Source: an uncultured Dysgonomonas sp.
GTDB lineage: Bacteria; Bacteroidota; Bacteroidia; Bacteroidales; Dysgonomonadaceae
Length of the DNA: 51,635 nt
NCBI GenBank assembly: GCA_937995835.1
Contig: CALKIV010000057.1
Location: forward strand, 1 to 51,635
Reading direction: 5' to 3'
How positions within the stretch are numbered: the first letter of the stretch is position 1; each line of letters opens with the position of its first letter. The notes under the pieces were generated by a model. That model was given only the letters and a program-made list of their open reading frames with translations, ran no database searches and was not told the origin of the DNA. Positions 35,385 to 42,771 of this stretch are shown here, in pieces. The position numbers and the translations under genes were made by a program.

Positions 35385-35460
35385 CAAAGCTAATTTAAAG
35401 ACAGGCTATTACAATTTGTTATTAAGGAACAAAAGTACAATAATTATTTCTCGCTTCAAT
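35385..35460 (-). promoter_or_regulatory. Two tandem candidate promoters of yicC
   Basis: On the minus strand, proximal: ATTG (35415-35412), 19 bp, TAGCTTTG (35392-35385). Distal: ATTG (35460-35457), 19 bp, TACTTTTG (35437-35430). Both have exact -7 boxes and 3 of 4 bases at -33. The leaders would be about 95 and 140 nt. The 309-bp gap 35285-35593 also carries the ArsC-like gene promoter box at 35564-35571 and shows nothing else I can identify. Confidence 0.55.
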
Positions 35461-35563
35461 TGAAAAGTCAGCGAAGATTAATTTATCTCATGCTGATCAG
35501 CCTCCATCCTGAAAGAAACAAAGTATCAACACACAAAACGGGACACATTAAAAAAAGATTCTT

Positions 35564-35571
35564 TATTTTTG
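35564..35571 (+). promoter_or_regulatory. -7 box of the ArsC/Spx-like gene promoter
   Basis: TATTTTTG fits TAnnTTTG and lies 22 bp before the first ATG, so the leader would be very short. No good -33 element was seen. Confidence 0.4.
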
Positions 35572-35593
35572 TTGTATACTCGAATATTTATAA

Positions 35594-35986
35594 ATGATTA
35601 AAGACATGGAAAAACTATTATTTGTTCAATATCCTAAATGTAGCACTTGCCGTAAAGCTGCAAAATGGCTAGAAGAAAATAACATAGACATAAAGAGCAG
35701 AGACATTACGACAGAAAACCCAAATAAGGAAGAACTGAAAGCATGGCTCAAACTCAGTGGATTGCCTATCAATCGCTTTTTTAATACTTCTGGAAAGATA
35801 TACAAAGAAAACAATCTGAAAGAGAAAGTTGCATCTGCCGAAGAAGACGAACTATTAGACATCCTCGCTTCTAATGGCATGGTGGTAAAACGCCCTATCC
35901 TTGTAGGAAAAGATTTTGTGCTCGTAGGCTTCAAGGAAGAGGAGTGGAAAACAAAACTCAAAACAACAGATTCTACATCTTTATAA
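35594..35986 (+). CDS. ArsC/Spx-family thioredoxin-fold protein
   Basis: 130 residues. QYPKCSTCRKAAKWLEEN contains C16-x2-C19 in the ArsC-family position, followed by IDIKSRDITTENPNKEELK and KRPILVGKDFVLVGF, a pattern of the Spx/MgsR/YffB group. It may be an arsenate-reductase-like or glutathione/thiol-linked enzyme; no ars genes are near. The first ATG is used here, but the ATG at residue 5 (35606, MEKLLFVQYPKC) would fit the family length better. Monocistronic, with a hairpin terminator downstream. Confidence 0.88.
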   Translation: MIKDMEKLLFVQYPKCSTCRKAAKWLEENNIDIKSRDITTENPNKEELKAWLKLSGLPINRFFNTSGKIYKENNLKEKVASAEEDELLDILASNGMVVKRPILVGKDFVLVGFKEEEWKTKLKTTDSTSL

Positions 35987-36079
35987 AATAAGTGTCCGTC
36001 TTCAAACTAAAGTTGACTATTGTATTTTACACGTACAGCGTTATAAAACAGTAACATACCTCAAGGTGTAAAGAGGTAA

Positions 36080-36110
36080 ACTAGAGCAAGCTATTGCCAC
36101 TTGCTCTAGT
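36080..36110. terminator. Hairpin between convergent genes
   Basis: Arms actagagcaag (36080-36090) and cttgctctagt (36100-36110) pair over 11 bp with a 9-nt loop. It lies between the ArsC-like gene (plus) and the small lipoprotein gene (minus). The flanks are only moderately T-rich. Confidence 0.65.
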
Positions 36111-36123
36111 CTATCTAGCCTAT

Positions 36124-36528
36124 TTATGGATAAGTAAAGCTTCCATCCGTCTCAATATAATCATTCCATGTCGCGTCTATACGTTTAAGAATTAGATAAT
36201 CTTTCTGAATAGTCTCCCATGGCTGGGTATCATAAACAGCTTTATCAATAAAGAAGATACTCAACTTTTCTTTTTCCATTCTTCTAAGTCCTTCATCTCC
36301 AAATTCAAATCCGGAGATGCTTCTTTTTTTCTCAGGCTTTAGCGTTTTAAATACAAAAAGTTGATCTTTCGATGGTAAGCCTGTATTGGGAAGAATATAG
36401 CCTACGGCAACAACAACAGTTTTTTCTGATTTATTTTGTACCCGAAAAAAGGCATCGCTATCATTAGGGCAAGCCATCAAGATAAAAGATAATAAGAGAA
36501 TATGTAAATAAATAAATATTTTTCTCAT
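36124..36528 (-). CDS. Small lipoprotein, paralogue of the upstream gene
   Basis: 134 residues from the ATG at 36526-36528 (MRKIFIYLHILLLSFILMAC), which gives a clean lipobox LMAC. A longer frame starts at 36570 but adds a charged N-terminus and would overlap the upstream gene. The mature part carries FFRVQNKSEKTVVVAVGYIL and ends in SFTYP. Alignment by eye with the neighbour shows the shared pattern N-x-S-x-K-T near the start and a Tyr-Pro end. Function unknown; family common as hypothetical proteins in Bacteroidales. Confidence 0.75.
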   Translation of the reverse strand: MRKIFIYLHILLLSFILMACPNDSDAFFRVQNKSEKTVVVAVGYILPNTGLPSKDQLFVFKTLKPEKKRSISGFEFGDEGLRRMEKEKLSIFFIDKAVYDTQPWETIQKDYLILKRIDATWNDYIETDGSFTYP

Positions 36529-36548
36529 ACTTATATTGTCACTTTTAG

Positions 36549-36974
36549 TCATGGATAAGTAATAATCCAATTCATCTCCTGAAAGTCTTCTAGTCGCATA
36601 TCATACTTTTTAAGCCACATCTGTTTCTCTTTAATTTCTGCAATGGAATATCTCTTGAATATTTCTTCATCAAAAAGAAACACCATAATAACTCCATCTT
36701 TGTTGATCAAATTTAGTCTCCCTTCAATACAGTCACCATACTTTTCTTTTATTGCTTCATGTGAGCTTACTATTGACGATGTTACTCCTATCCCTTCCAG
36801 AAGTGTAGAGTCTGGATAAGCTACAGATGTGGTCAAGCGAATTGTTTTATCAGAATTATTTTTAAATGTATAGTATGTATGACAGTCTTCAGAATTATCA
36901 GGGGGATTACAATTACTCGCAATTAAAAAAGGGAATAAAAAAAACACGAATGCTAATTTAGAATAATGTTTCAT
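36549..36974 (-). CDS. Small exported protein, paralogue of the downstream gene
   Basis: 141 residues from the ATG at 36972-36974 (MKHYSKLAFVFFLFPFLIAS), which gives a normal signal peptide. An upstream ATG at 37001 adds nine polar residues and seems less likely. Mature segment YTFKNNSDKTIRLTTSVAYP and the C-terminal WLKKYDMRLEDFQEMNWIIT-YP match the neighbour's pattern, so they are tandem paralogues. N-C-N near residue 21 may be a weak lipobox. Function unknown. Confidence 0.75.
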   Translation of the reverse strand: MKHYSKLAFVFFLFPFLIASNCNPPDNSEDCHTYYTFKNNSDKTIRLTTSVAYPDSTLLEGIGVTSSIVSSHEAIKEKYGDCIEGRLNLINKDGVIMVFLFDEEIFKRYSIAEIKEKQMWLKKYDMRLEDFQEMNWIITYP

Positions 36975-37056
36975 AAGATTAATATTTAAAGTTTCTTTCA
37001 TATTGCTTGTTATATATACTCCATACTTATCTCCAAAATATTTAAATGTAACCTCA

Positions 37057-37251
37057 TCAAAATCTCTGACCTTCTATATTATCCTCAATATAGACATAGA
37101 GAGGTAGCTCATCAGTATCCAATCCTCCTGCTACATAATAGAGTGTGTAGTTAGTGACAATATCTTTTGCTCTATAGATTGTTTGAACCGGTGCTACCAA
37201 AGGCAATAAGAATATAACAATAAGGGTGGCAATAAAGTATTTGTAATTCAT
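37057..37251 (-). CDS. Very small membrane or secreted protein
   Basis: 64 residues from the ATG at 37249-37251 (MNYKYFIATLIVIFLLPLVA), with one hydrophobic segment that could be a signal peptide. The longer frame from 37308 begins inside the promoter (37278-37309), so this start is preferred. The rest, VQTIYRAKDIVTNYTLYYVA and so on, is not recognised. It probably heads a three-gene transcript with the two paralogous lipoproteins downstream. Confidence 0.55.
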   Translation of the reverse strand: MNYKYFIATLIVIFLLPLVAPVQTIYRAKDIVTNYTLYYVAGGLDTDELPLYVYIEDNIEGQRF

Positions 37252-37277
37252 AAAAGTTTCTATTGTTTGTTTGAAAA

Positions 37278-37309
37278 CAAATTTAATTTTATTTTTCAGA
37301 GATAACAAT
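37278..37309 (-). promoter_or_regulatory. Promoter of the small exported-protein genes
   Basis: Minus strand: ATTG (37309-37306), 20 bp, TAAATTTG (37285-37278), a good fit to the Bacteroidetes pattern. Transcription would begin near 37272, about 20 nt before the ATG at 37251, which decides the start of that gene. Confidence 0.6.
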
Positions 37310-37341
37310 TTGTCCTCCCCCTATTCCCCAAAAACAAGCAG

Positions 37342-37373
37342 TTTGCTGTCTTCGCTTTATTACTCTATCTTTG
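37342..37373 (+). promoter_or_regulatory. Promoter of the PhnA/YjdM-like gene
   Basis: TTTG (37342-37345), 20 bp, TATCTTTG (37366-37373): both boxes match. The -7 box overlaps the TTG at 37371 that would be the first codon of a longer frame, so translation must start at the ATG 37407. Confidence 0.7.
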
Positions 37374-37406
37374 GGCAAAATTTATTTAACTAAACAAGAC
37401 GAAAAA

Positions 37407-37742
37407 ATGGCAAATACTCCGGGCGCTTGCCCTATCTGCAAAGGTGAAAACACTTATTTCGACGGAACGGCTTTTGCTTGTCCGGACTGCTTTCACGAAT
37501 GGACAAAAGACGATGACGGAATAGAGGTTATCAAAGTAGTGGACAGCAATGGTGCTGATCTGCAAGATGGCGATGACGTAACCGTGATCAAAGACCTGAA
37601 AGTGAAAGGCTCGTCCATGGTAGTGAAGCAAGGAACAAAAGTGAGAGGTATCAGACTAACCAGCGATGATCCAACACACATCGAAGGCAAGGTGGATGGC
37701 TCTAGTATTTATCTGAAAACAGAGTTCCTTAAAAAAGGATAA
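37407..37742 (+). CDS. PhnA/YjdM-family zinc-ribbon protein
   Basis: 111 residues from ATG 37407 (MANTPGACPICKGENTYFDG). A zinc ribbon with C8-x2-C11 and C25-x2-C28 is followed by the PhnA SH3-like domain (DDVTVIKDLKVKGSSMVVKQ; GTKVRGIRL). The family is named for alkylphosphonate genes in E. coli, but it is widespread and its role is unclear; no phn genes are nearby. A TTG-initiated extension to 37371 is excluded by the promoter position. It is followed by a terminator hairpin. Confidence 0.92.
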   Translation: MANTPGACPICKGENTYFDGTAFACPDCFHEWTKDDDGIEVIKVVDSNGADLQDGDDVTVIKDLKVKGSSMVVKQGTKVRGIRLTSDDPTHIEGKVDGSSIYLKTEFLKKG

Positions 37743-37763
37743 TCCAAAAACATTAAAATATCG

Positions 37764-37805
37764 AAAGGTGTTCTTAACTTTGTAGTTTGGAACACCTTTT
37801 TTTAT
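37764..37805 (+). terminator. Terminator of the PhnA-like gene, with a -7-like box in the loop
   Basis: Arms aaaggtgttc (37764-37773) and gaacaccttt (37790-37799) pair over 10 bp, followed by a run of T. The 16-nt loop contains TAACTTTG (37775-37782), a match to TAnnTTTG, so the same element may carry the promoter of the next gene. Confidence 0.75.
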
Positions 37806-37817
37806 TAAATAAACGAT

Positions 37818-38648
37818 ATGCCTCTTTTTGAACCCTCTGACAATAAATCAAAATATAAATTCTTTAGCCTAGGGAGTGGCAGCAGTGGTAACTGCTGTTA
37901 TCTGGGAAACGACGATCATGGCATTCTTATAGACGCAGGGGTGGGCATACGAAAAGTGACTAAAACACTACGTGAATATGGCGTATCTTTCGATAAAATC
38001 AGAGGAGTGCTCTTGACTCACGATCATGCCGACCATATCAAAACAGCCGGCTGTTTAGGAATAAAACACAGTCTGCCGATCTATGCCACAGAGGCAGTGC
38101 ACTTCGGACTGCAAAGAAGCAAATTTTTGCAAGGTGACCTCTATGCCTCCAAAAAGATAATTCAAGTGGAAAATCCTTTTAGCATCGAAAGTTTTACGAT
38201 TACTGCTTTTGAGGTGCCACACGACAGCATTCAAAATGTGGGTTATCACATCCAATTTGACGGGCAAATTTTTGTCCTGATTACGGATGCCGGTAGAATA
38301 ACTTCCACCATCCGAAAATATGCCTGTGAAGCAAATCATCTGGTGATGGAAGCGAATTACGACGATGAAATGCTGATCAATGGACACTACCCTACTTATC
38401 TGAAACAAAGGATTACAAATGGTACGGGACACATGAGTAACATCCTTTCTGCCGAGTTTTTAGGTAGTATCTACCATCAAGAAATGAAGAATATTTGGCT
38501 TTGTCACCTCAGCCAAGACAACAACAATCCCGAATTAGCATACAGCACCATTGCAGAAGCCCTAACAGATGCAGGAGCTGAAATAGACGTCAACCTGTCG
38601 TTGGAAACGCTAAACAGATATAAAGCATCGGGGTTGACTGAATTATAG
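37818..38648 (+). CDS. MBL-fold metallohydrolase, WalJ/YycJ-like
   Basis: 276 residues. FFSLGSGSSGNCCYLGNDDH at the start and the metal motif H68-x-H70-x-D72-H73 (LTHDHADHIKT) are typical of the YycJ/WalJ exonuclease-like family. Later ligands lie around VPHDSIQNVGYHI and ITDAGRIT. In Firmicutes WalJ is linked to the WalRK envelope stress system and to coordination of replication; in Bacteroidota it is usually separate, as here. The gene follows the PhnA-like gene by 75 bp. Confidence 0.9.
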   Translation: MPLFEPSDNKSKYKFFSLGSGSSGNCCYLGNDDHGILIDAGVGIRKVTKTLREYGVSFDKIRGVLLTHDHADHIKTAGCLGIKHSLPIYATEAVHFGLQRSKFLQGDLYASKKIIQVENPFSIESFTITAFEVPHDSIQNVGYHIQFDGQIFVLITDAGRITSTIRKYACEANHLVMEANYDDEMLINGHYPTYLKQRITNGTGHMSNILSAEFLGSIYHQEMKNIWLCHLSQDNNNPELAYSTIAEALTDAGAEIDVNLSLETLNRYKASGLTEL

Positions 38649-38690
38649 ATATAAAGAGTACTTCAGATAATAACACAAACCTTAAACACA

Positions 38691-39650
38691 ATGACCAAAC
38701 AAAAAATAGCCATCACAGGGGCTGCCGGAAATTTAGGATCGCTTCTAGCTCATAGACTATTGAAGGAAGATGTCTCTCTGAATCTTTTGATTCACAAAAA
38801 AGAGGTAGATGAAGATCTGAGAGCAAGCCATAACACCTCTATTTTTCCAATAGACTTAGCTGACAAAGGAAGTATCGTTTCCTCCCTCGAAGGAGTAGAT
38901 ACCATTGTGCATTTTGCTGGCGTATTATTTAAGGCCAATCCTGAAAAATTTCTACCGACTACCAATACCGTTTATTTTCAGAATCTTTTGGAGATAGCTG
39001 TTCAACAAAAAGTAAAACGAGTGATCCTCATTAGTTTTCCACATGTGGAGGGAGAAAGTTTCCCAAGCAATCCCGCCAAGGGTTCTTTGAAAGGTAATCC
39101 GATTTCCATGCATGCTAAAACAAGACTGGAGGAAGAAAAACTCCTCTTCGAGTATGGTAAACAGTTTTCTTTTCAAGCCGTGTCTCTTCGTGTGGGTATG
39201 GTTTATGGCAAAGACATTCTAATGAATGATGCCGCCCTTTGGTTTGCTCGTCACTATTTATTAGGTGTTTGGAAAAAGGACACACAAATACACCTAATTT
39301 CTAAGACCGATTTTCAAGATGCTACTGCTATGGCTTGTTTAAAACCAAATATCGAAGGCATCTATCACATTGGCGATGATGGCGTACAATCTCTACAAAA
39401 GTTTTTAGATACTATTACCACCTACAAGGGCTATAAAAAACCTTGGAGAATGCCTGTATGGATGATTATGACAGCTGCTCGTTTCTTCGAACTTTGGTCT
39501 AAGGTTTTTAATACCCAAAGTCCACTGACCGTAGATTTCATCAAAATCGGCATGGTTTCATACTATGGAGATACTACAAGAATGAAAAAAGAGCTACTTT
39601 CTGAGCTCAAATATAAAAACTTCGAGGAAGGGCTATGCCTTTTTGATTAA
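38691..39650 (+). CDS. NAD-dependent epimerase/dehydratase-like protein lacking the YxxxK dyad
   Basis: 319 residues of the extended or atypical SDR type. The nucleotide site is ITGAAGNLGSLLAHRL (8-23) and VDTIVHFAGVLF continues the Rossmann fold. Where active enzymes have Tyr-x3-Lys, this sequence has H141-A-K-T-R145. The following RVGMVYGKD is normal. It may therefore be a regulatory or redox-sensing NAD(P) binder like NmrA, or use another mechanism. It lies 42 bp after the MBL gene and shares its direction. Confidence 0.85.
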   Translation: MTKQKIAITGAAGNLGSLLAHRLLKEDVSLNLLIHKKEVDEDLRASHNTSIFPIDLADKGSIVSSLEGVDTIVHFAGVLFKANPEKFLPTTNTVYFQNLLEIAVQQKVKRVILISFPHVEGESFPSNPAKGSLKGNPISMHAKTRLEEEKLLFEYGKQFSFQAVSLRVGMVYGKDILMNDAALWFARHYLLGVWKKDTQIHLISKTDFQDATAMACLKPNIEGIYHIGDDGVQSLQKFLDTITTYKGYKKPWRMPVWMIMTAARFFELWSKVFNTQSPLTVDFIKIGMVSYYGDTTRMKKELLSELKYKNFEEGLCLFD

Positions 39651-39756
39651 AACAAACAAAAAACCTACACTTGTCAAAAATAAGAGGTTTTGAAAAAACC
39701 CAACTCTAAATATTTTATTTTAACCCGCACATAGACACTTTTTTATTAAATTTTTT

Positions 39757-39764
39757 TATATTTG
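39757..39764 (+). promoter_or_regulatory. -7 box of the ROK gene promoter
   Basis: TATATTTG fits TAnnTTTG and lies 39 bp before the ROK start. No -33 TTTG at the right distance. Confidence 0.4.
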
Positions 39765-39803
39765 TTATAACAACACTAATCAACAAATTAAAAAGGTTAA
39801 GCT

Positions 39804-41030
39804 ATGTCCTTGAATTTATTATTGCAAGAATACAAAGAAGACTCTTTATCGGGATCTAAATGGCATGTATTAAAGCAGTCTATCATAAAAAATCTATTGG
39901 TGGGAGGAGACTCTACCATCGCAGATTTGAGCGTCGGCGTACAATCTAGTATTCCAACAGTGACCAAGGCCATCAACGAATTGATGAGCAATCAGGTGGT
40001 CGAAGATTTAGGGAAGATAGCCAACACAGGAGGCCGTCGCCCTTCACTTTACAGCGTTATCCCTTCTAGTGGATTTATGCTTGGGGTTGTGGTTGGCAGA
40101 ACAAGTCTTTCACTAGGCTTGCAAAATATAAAAAACGAATTTGTATTCGAAGAACATAAAGACAAGTTCATTTTAGAAGAAAACACAAAATCGCTGGAAG
40201 AACTGGCCTTGCATATTCGCTCGTTTATTGCACGGTCGGAGGTAGATAAGGATAAAATTGTATCTGCTTGCATCAGTGTTTCTGGACGTATCAACTCTGA
40301 GGAAGGAATAAGCGATAAGCCATTTTTCAACGCAAAGAAGCCATTCTCTCAAGATCTTTCTGAAAGAATAGGACTACCTGTTATATTGGAAAATGACACT
40401 CGAGTGATGACCTGTGGCGAATACGCTCAGGGAAATATCGGTAAAGAGGACAATGTGATCTTCCTAAACTACGACTGGGGGGTGAGTATCGGTATTGTAA
40501 TAAATGGCAAAATTTATTACGGTAAATCGGGTTATTCCGGAGAATTTGGTCATAGCCCTCTATTCGATAACAAAGTGCTATGCTATTGCGGAAAAGAAGG
40601 ATGCTTAGAAACTGAGGTTTCGGGTGGAGCATTGGTAAGACAATTTAAAGAAGAACTGACAAGAGGAAGGCAGTCACTAATAAGCATACCAAAAGATTCT
40701 CCTTTTACCTATATAGATATTCTTAACGGAGCGTTGGAGCAAGAAGACAGCCTCTGTTTAGATCTAATCACTACACAGTGCGATAAAATGGGCAAACACC
40801 TTGCCATGCTACTCAACTTATTTAACCCTGGCGCTTTGATTATTGGTGGTGAATTCGCCCGTTTGAACGATTTTGTTCTACTACCTATACAAGCATCTAT
40901 CCGTAAACACTCGGTAAGTCTCGTGACTAAAGATGTAGCCATAAGACTATCTGAAACAGCCGGAAGTCGCTCAGCTATGATTGGCACTTGCTATGTGGTA
41001 AAGGAACACTTACTAGCCAAACTATCATAA
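39804..41030 (+). CDS. ROK-family transcriptional regulator (NagC/XylR-like)
   Basis: 408 residues. Residues 20-80 form a winged helix-turn-helix (VGVQSSIPTVTKAINELMSN, then GGRRPSLYSV). The ROK domain follows with LENDTRVMTCGEYAQGNIG, GYSGEFGHSPL and the zinc motif CYCGKEGCLE. The first ATP loop, normally DxGGT, reads GVVVGRTSLSLG, so sugar-kinase activity is unlikely; it should be a sugar-responsive regulator. No sugar genes adjoin it, so the targets are unknown. Confidence 0.9.
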   Translation: MSLNLLLQEYKEDSLSGSKWHVLKQSIIKNLLVGGDSTIADLSVGVQSSIPTVTKAINELMSNQVVEDLGKIANTGGRRPSLYSVIPSSGFMLGVVVGRTSLSLGLQNIKNEFVFEEHKDKFILEENTKSLEELALHIRSFIARSEVDKDKIVSACISVSGRINSEEGISDKPFFNAKKPFSQDLSERIGLPVILENDTRVMTCGEYAQGNIGKEDNVIFLNYDWGVSIGIVINGKIYYGKSGYSGEFGHSPLFDNKVLCYCGKEGCLETEVSGGALVRQFKEELTRGRQSLISIPKDSPFTYIDILNGALEQEDSLCLDLITTQCDKMGKHLAMLLNLFNPGALIIGGEFARLNDFVLLPIQASIRKHSVSLVTKDVAIRLSETAGSRSAMIGTCYVVKEHLLAKLS

Positions 41031-41129
41031 AATAAGTAAAACCTCCCTTACCTGCCATTACACCGACTTATATCAGGCATAGACACATAAAGTTTTTATT
41101 AACAACTATTAAATGACAAAGGGAGCATT

Positions 41130-41903
41130 CTATTTCCTCAACCACTGCTTTGTTTTTCTCTTTTCTAGCAAGGTATATAAGCTTATAAAAAGAGGAAAAG
41201 TACGACCAATAGGATAGAATATACGGAAGAGCAACGAAGGGTAAACTCTTTTTTGCCTCTTCTCTATTCCTCTTATTATCTTTCGGGCTACAACTTCCAC
41301 ATCTTGTTGAGGCCAAGGCGTTGGCGTGTCATTCTCTCCACTGGCATGATCGAAAAATGAAGTTTTTGTGGCAATGGGATAAATGGCAGTGATAGCTAGA
41401 TTGTCTTTCTTCTCCTGTCTATATCCTTCGATGAATTGGTGTAATGCTGCTTTCGACGAACAGTAGAGAGCATAAGCATGCAAGGGGATAAAGGCCACTG
41501 CCGAAATGGTGCATACAAAGTGCACAGGCGCATTCTTTGATTGATCGTTGAGTTTTAATAGCGAGTAAATCACAGAAGTAGTATTCAAGGAGTATATTTT
41601 ATCCAAATGTGTCCAGTCAGCAGCTTCCATTTCTTCTATGTATGCAAAGCCTGCATTAGCGATGAAAAGGTCTATTATCCCGAATTTATCTTTAGCATAG
41701 GCGAACAACTTGTCGACACCTTCATGCGTGCTTAGATCGGCAGAGAAAGGAAACACACTTTCACTTGCTACTATGTTTTTTATATTACGGGCAACAGCAA
41801 TTACCTTAACTCCCTCATGAACGGACAGGTGCTTTAAGAGCGCTTGTCCGATACCACTAGAAGCTCCTGTTAGAACAATATTCTTGTTTTCAAGCCTTTT
41901 CAT
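41130..41903 (-). CDS. Short-chain dehydrogenase/reductase
   Basis: 257 residues of the classical SDR type. Cofactor motif T12-G-A-S-S-G-I-G19, NNAG equivalent IANAG, and the catalytic set S134, Y147 and K151 (YALYCSSKAAL) are all present. After the core, a C-terminal hydrophobic segment (RVYPSLLFRIFYPIGRTFPL) is like that of DltE-type membrane-associated SDRs. It overlaps the YitT gene by 4 bp and ends the leuS run. The substrate is unknown. Confidence 0.9.
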   Translation of the reverse strand: MKRLENKNIVLTGASSGIGQALLKHLSVHEGVKVIAVARNIKNIVASESVFPFSADLSTHEGVDKLFAYAKDKFGIIDLFIANAGFAYIEEMEAADWTHLDKIYSLNTTSVIYSLLKLNDQSKNAPVHFVCTISAVAFIPLHAYALYCSSKAALHQFIEGYRQEKKDNLAITAIYPIATKTSFFDHASGENDTPTPWPQQDVEVVARKIIRGIEKRQKRVYPSLLFRIFYPIGRTFPLFISLYTLLEKRKTKQWLRK

Positions 41904-42763
41904 CGCATCACTTCAAAACCCTTCCCATACACCCCTCGCACATTACTTTGCGTGATGAAGGCATCGGGATCTATTGTTTTTATCAATCTGAATATTTCGT
42001 CAGCCTCCGACTGCTTTACTAAGACGATGATTACCTTGGTTGGAGTTTGAGAATACCATCCAGTACCATCGAGGACGGTACACCCCCTACTCATCTCTAG
42101 ATTGATGGAGGTTGCAATTTTTATATATTCTTTAGAGAAGACCATCACCTGTACAGACTGTCTAGAACCATTGATAACCATATCAATAGTGTAGGTTGTA
42201 ACCCCTAAAACAAATAAGCTGACTACAATGATCTTGTAGTCTTGAAAAATAAGAAAAGAGGATGATATAATGATGAAATCGAAGAATAACATGATTCTTC
42301 CAAAGGTGATGTTTTTAAATTTATTAATGATTGCTATCACAATGTCCATTCCTCCGGTGCTACCCCCATTGCTAAAAACAAGCCCCACGCCTGCTCCACA
42401 CATCATCCCCCCAATTAATCCTGAAATTGTTGGTTCTTCTTCTATAATGGGTTCCTGAAACACCATCCGTGCAAGGATAATAAATAAAGTGAGCATCCCA
42501 ACACCATAAACAGTCTTAACTAGAAATTTAGCCCCTAAGATGCGATAAGAAACAATCAAAAGTATCCCATTCAACGCAAAGTTTGTATATTGGAGAGGAA
42601 TTCCTGTGGCATACTCTATAAGCGTGGCAATACCGATTCCCCCACCCACAACAAGCTTTCCCGGAAGGATAAAAGCTACTAATCCAACGGAATAAAGTGC
42701 CAGACCTAGGGTGATGAGAAGATAGTCTTTTAAGTAGAAGTTTTTTAAATATTGCTTTGCCAT
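41900..42763 (-). CDS. YitT-family membrane protein
   Basis: 287 residues. About five N-terminal helices (LLITLGLALYSVGLVAFILP; GGIGIATLIEYATGIPL) are followed by a soluble C-terminal DUF2179 domain (TVLDGTGWYSQTPTKVIIVL; FRLIKTIDPDAFITQSNVRG-VYG). The family (DUF161/DUF2179) is of unknown transport or regulatory function. It lies 8 bp after the SGNH-like gene and overlaps the SDR gene by 4 bp. Confidence 0.92.
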   Translation of the reverse strand: MAKQYLKNFYLKDYLLITLGLALYSVGLVAFILPGKLVVGGGIGIATLIEYATGIPLQYTNFALNGILLIVSYRILGAKFLVKTVYGVGMLTLFIILARMVFQEPIIEEEPTISGLIGGMMCGAGVGLVFSNGGSTGGMDIVIAIINKFKNITFGRIMLFFDFIIISSSFLIFQDYKIIVVSLFVLGVTTYTIDMVINGSRQSVQVMVFSKEYIKIATSINLEMSRGCTVLDGTGWYSQTPTKVIIVLVKQSEADEIFRLIKTIDPDAFITQSNVRGVYGKGFEVMR

Positions 42764-42771
42764 ATATCGTA

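Noticed and set aside
39658..39695. Possible weak terminator after the epimerase gene
   Set aside because: Only 7 bp of A/T-rich pairing with a long loop; too weak to call.
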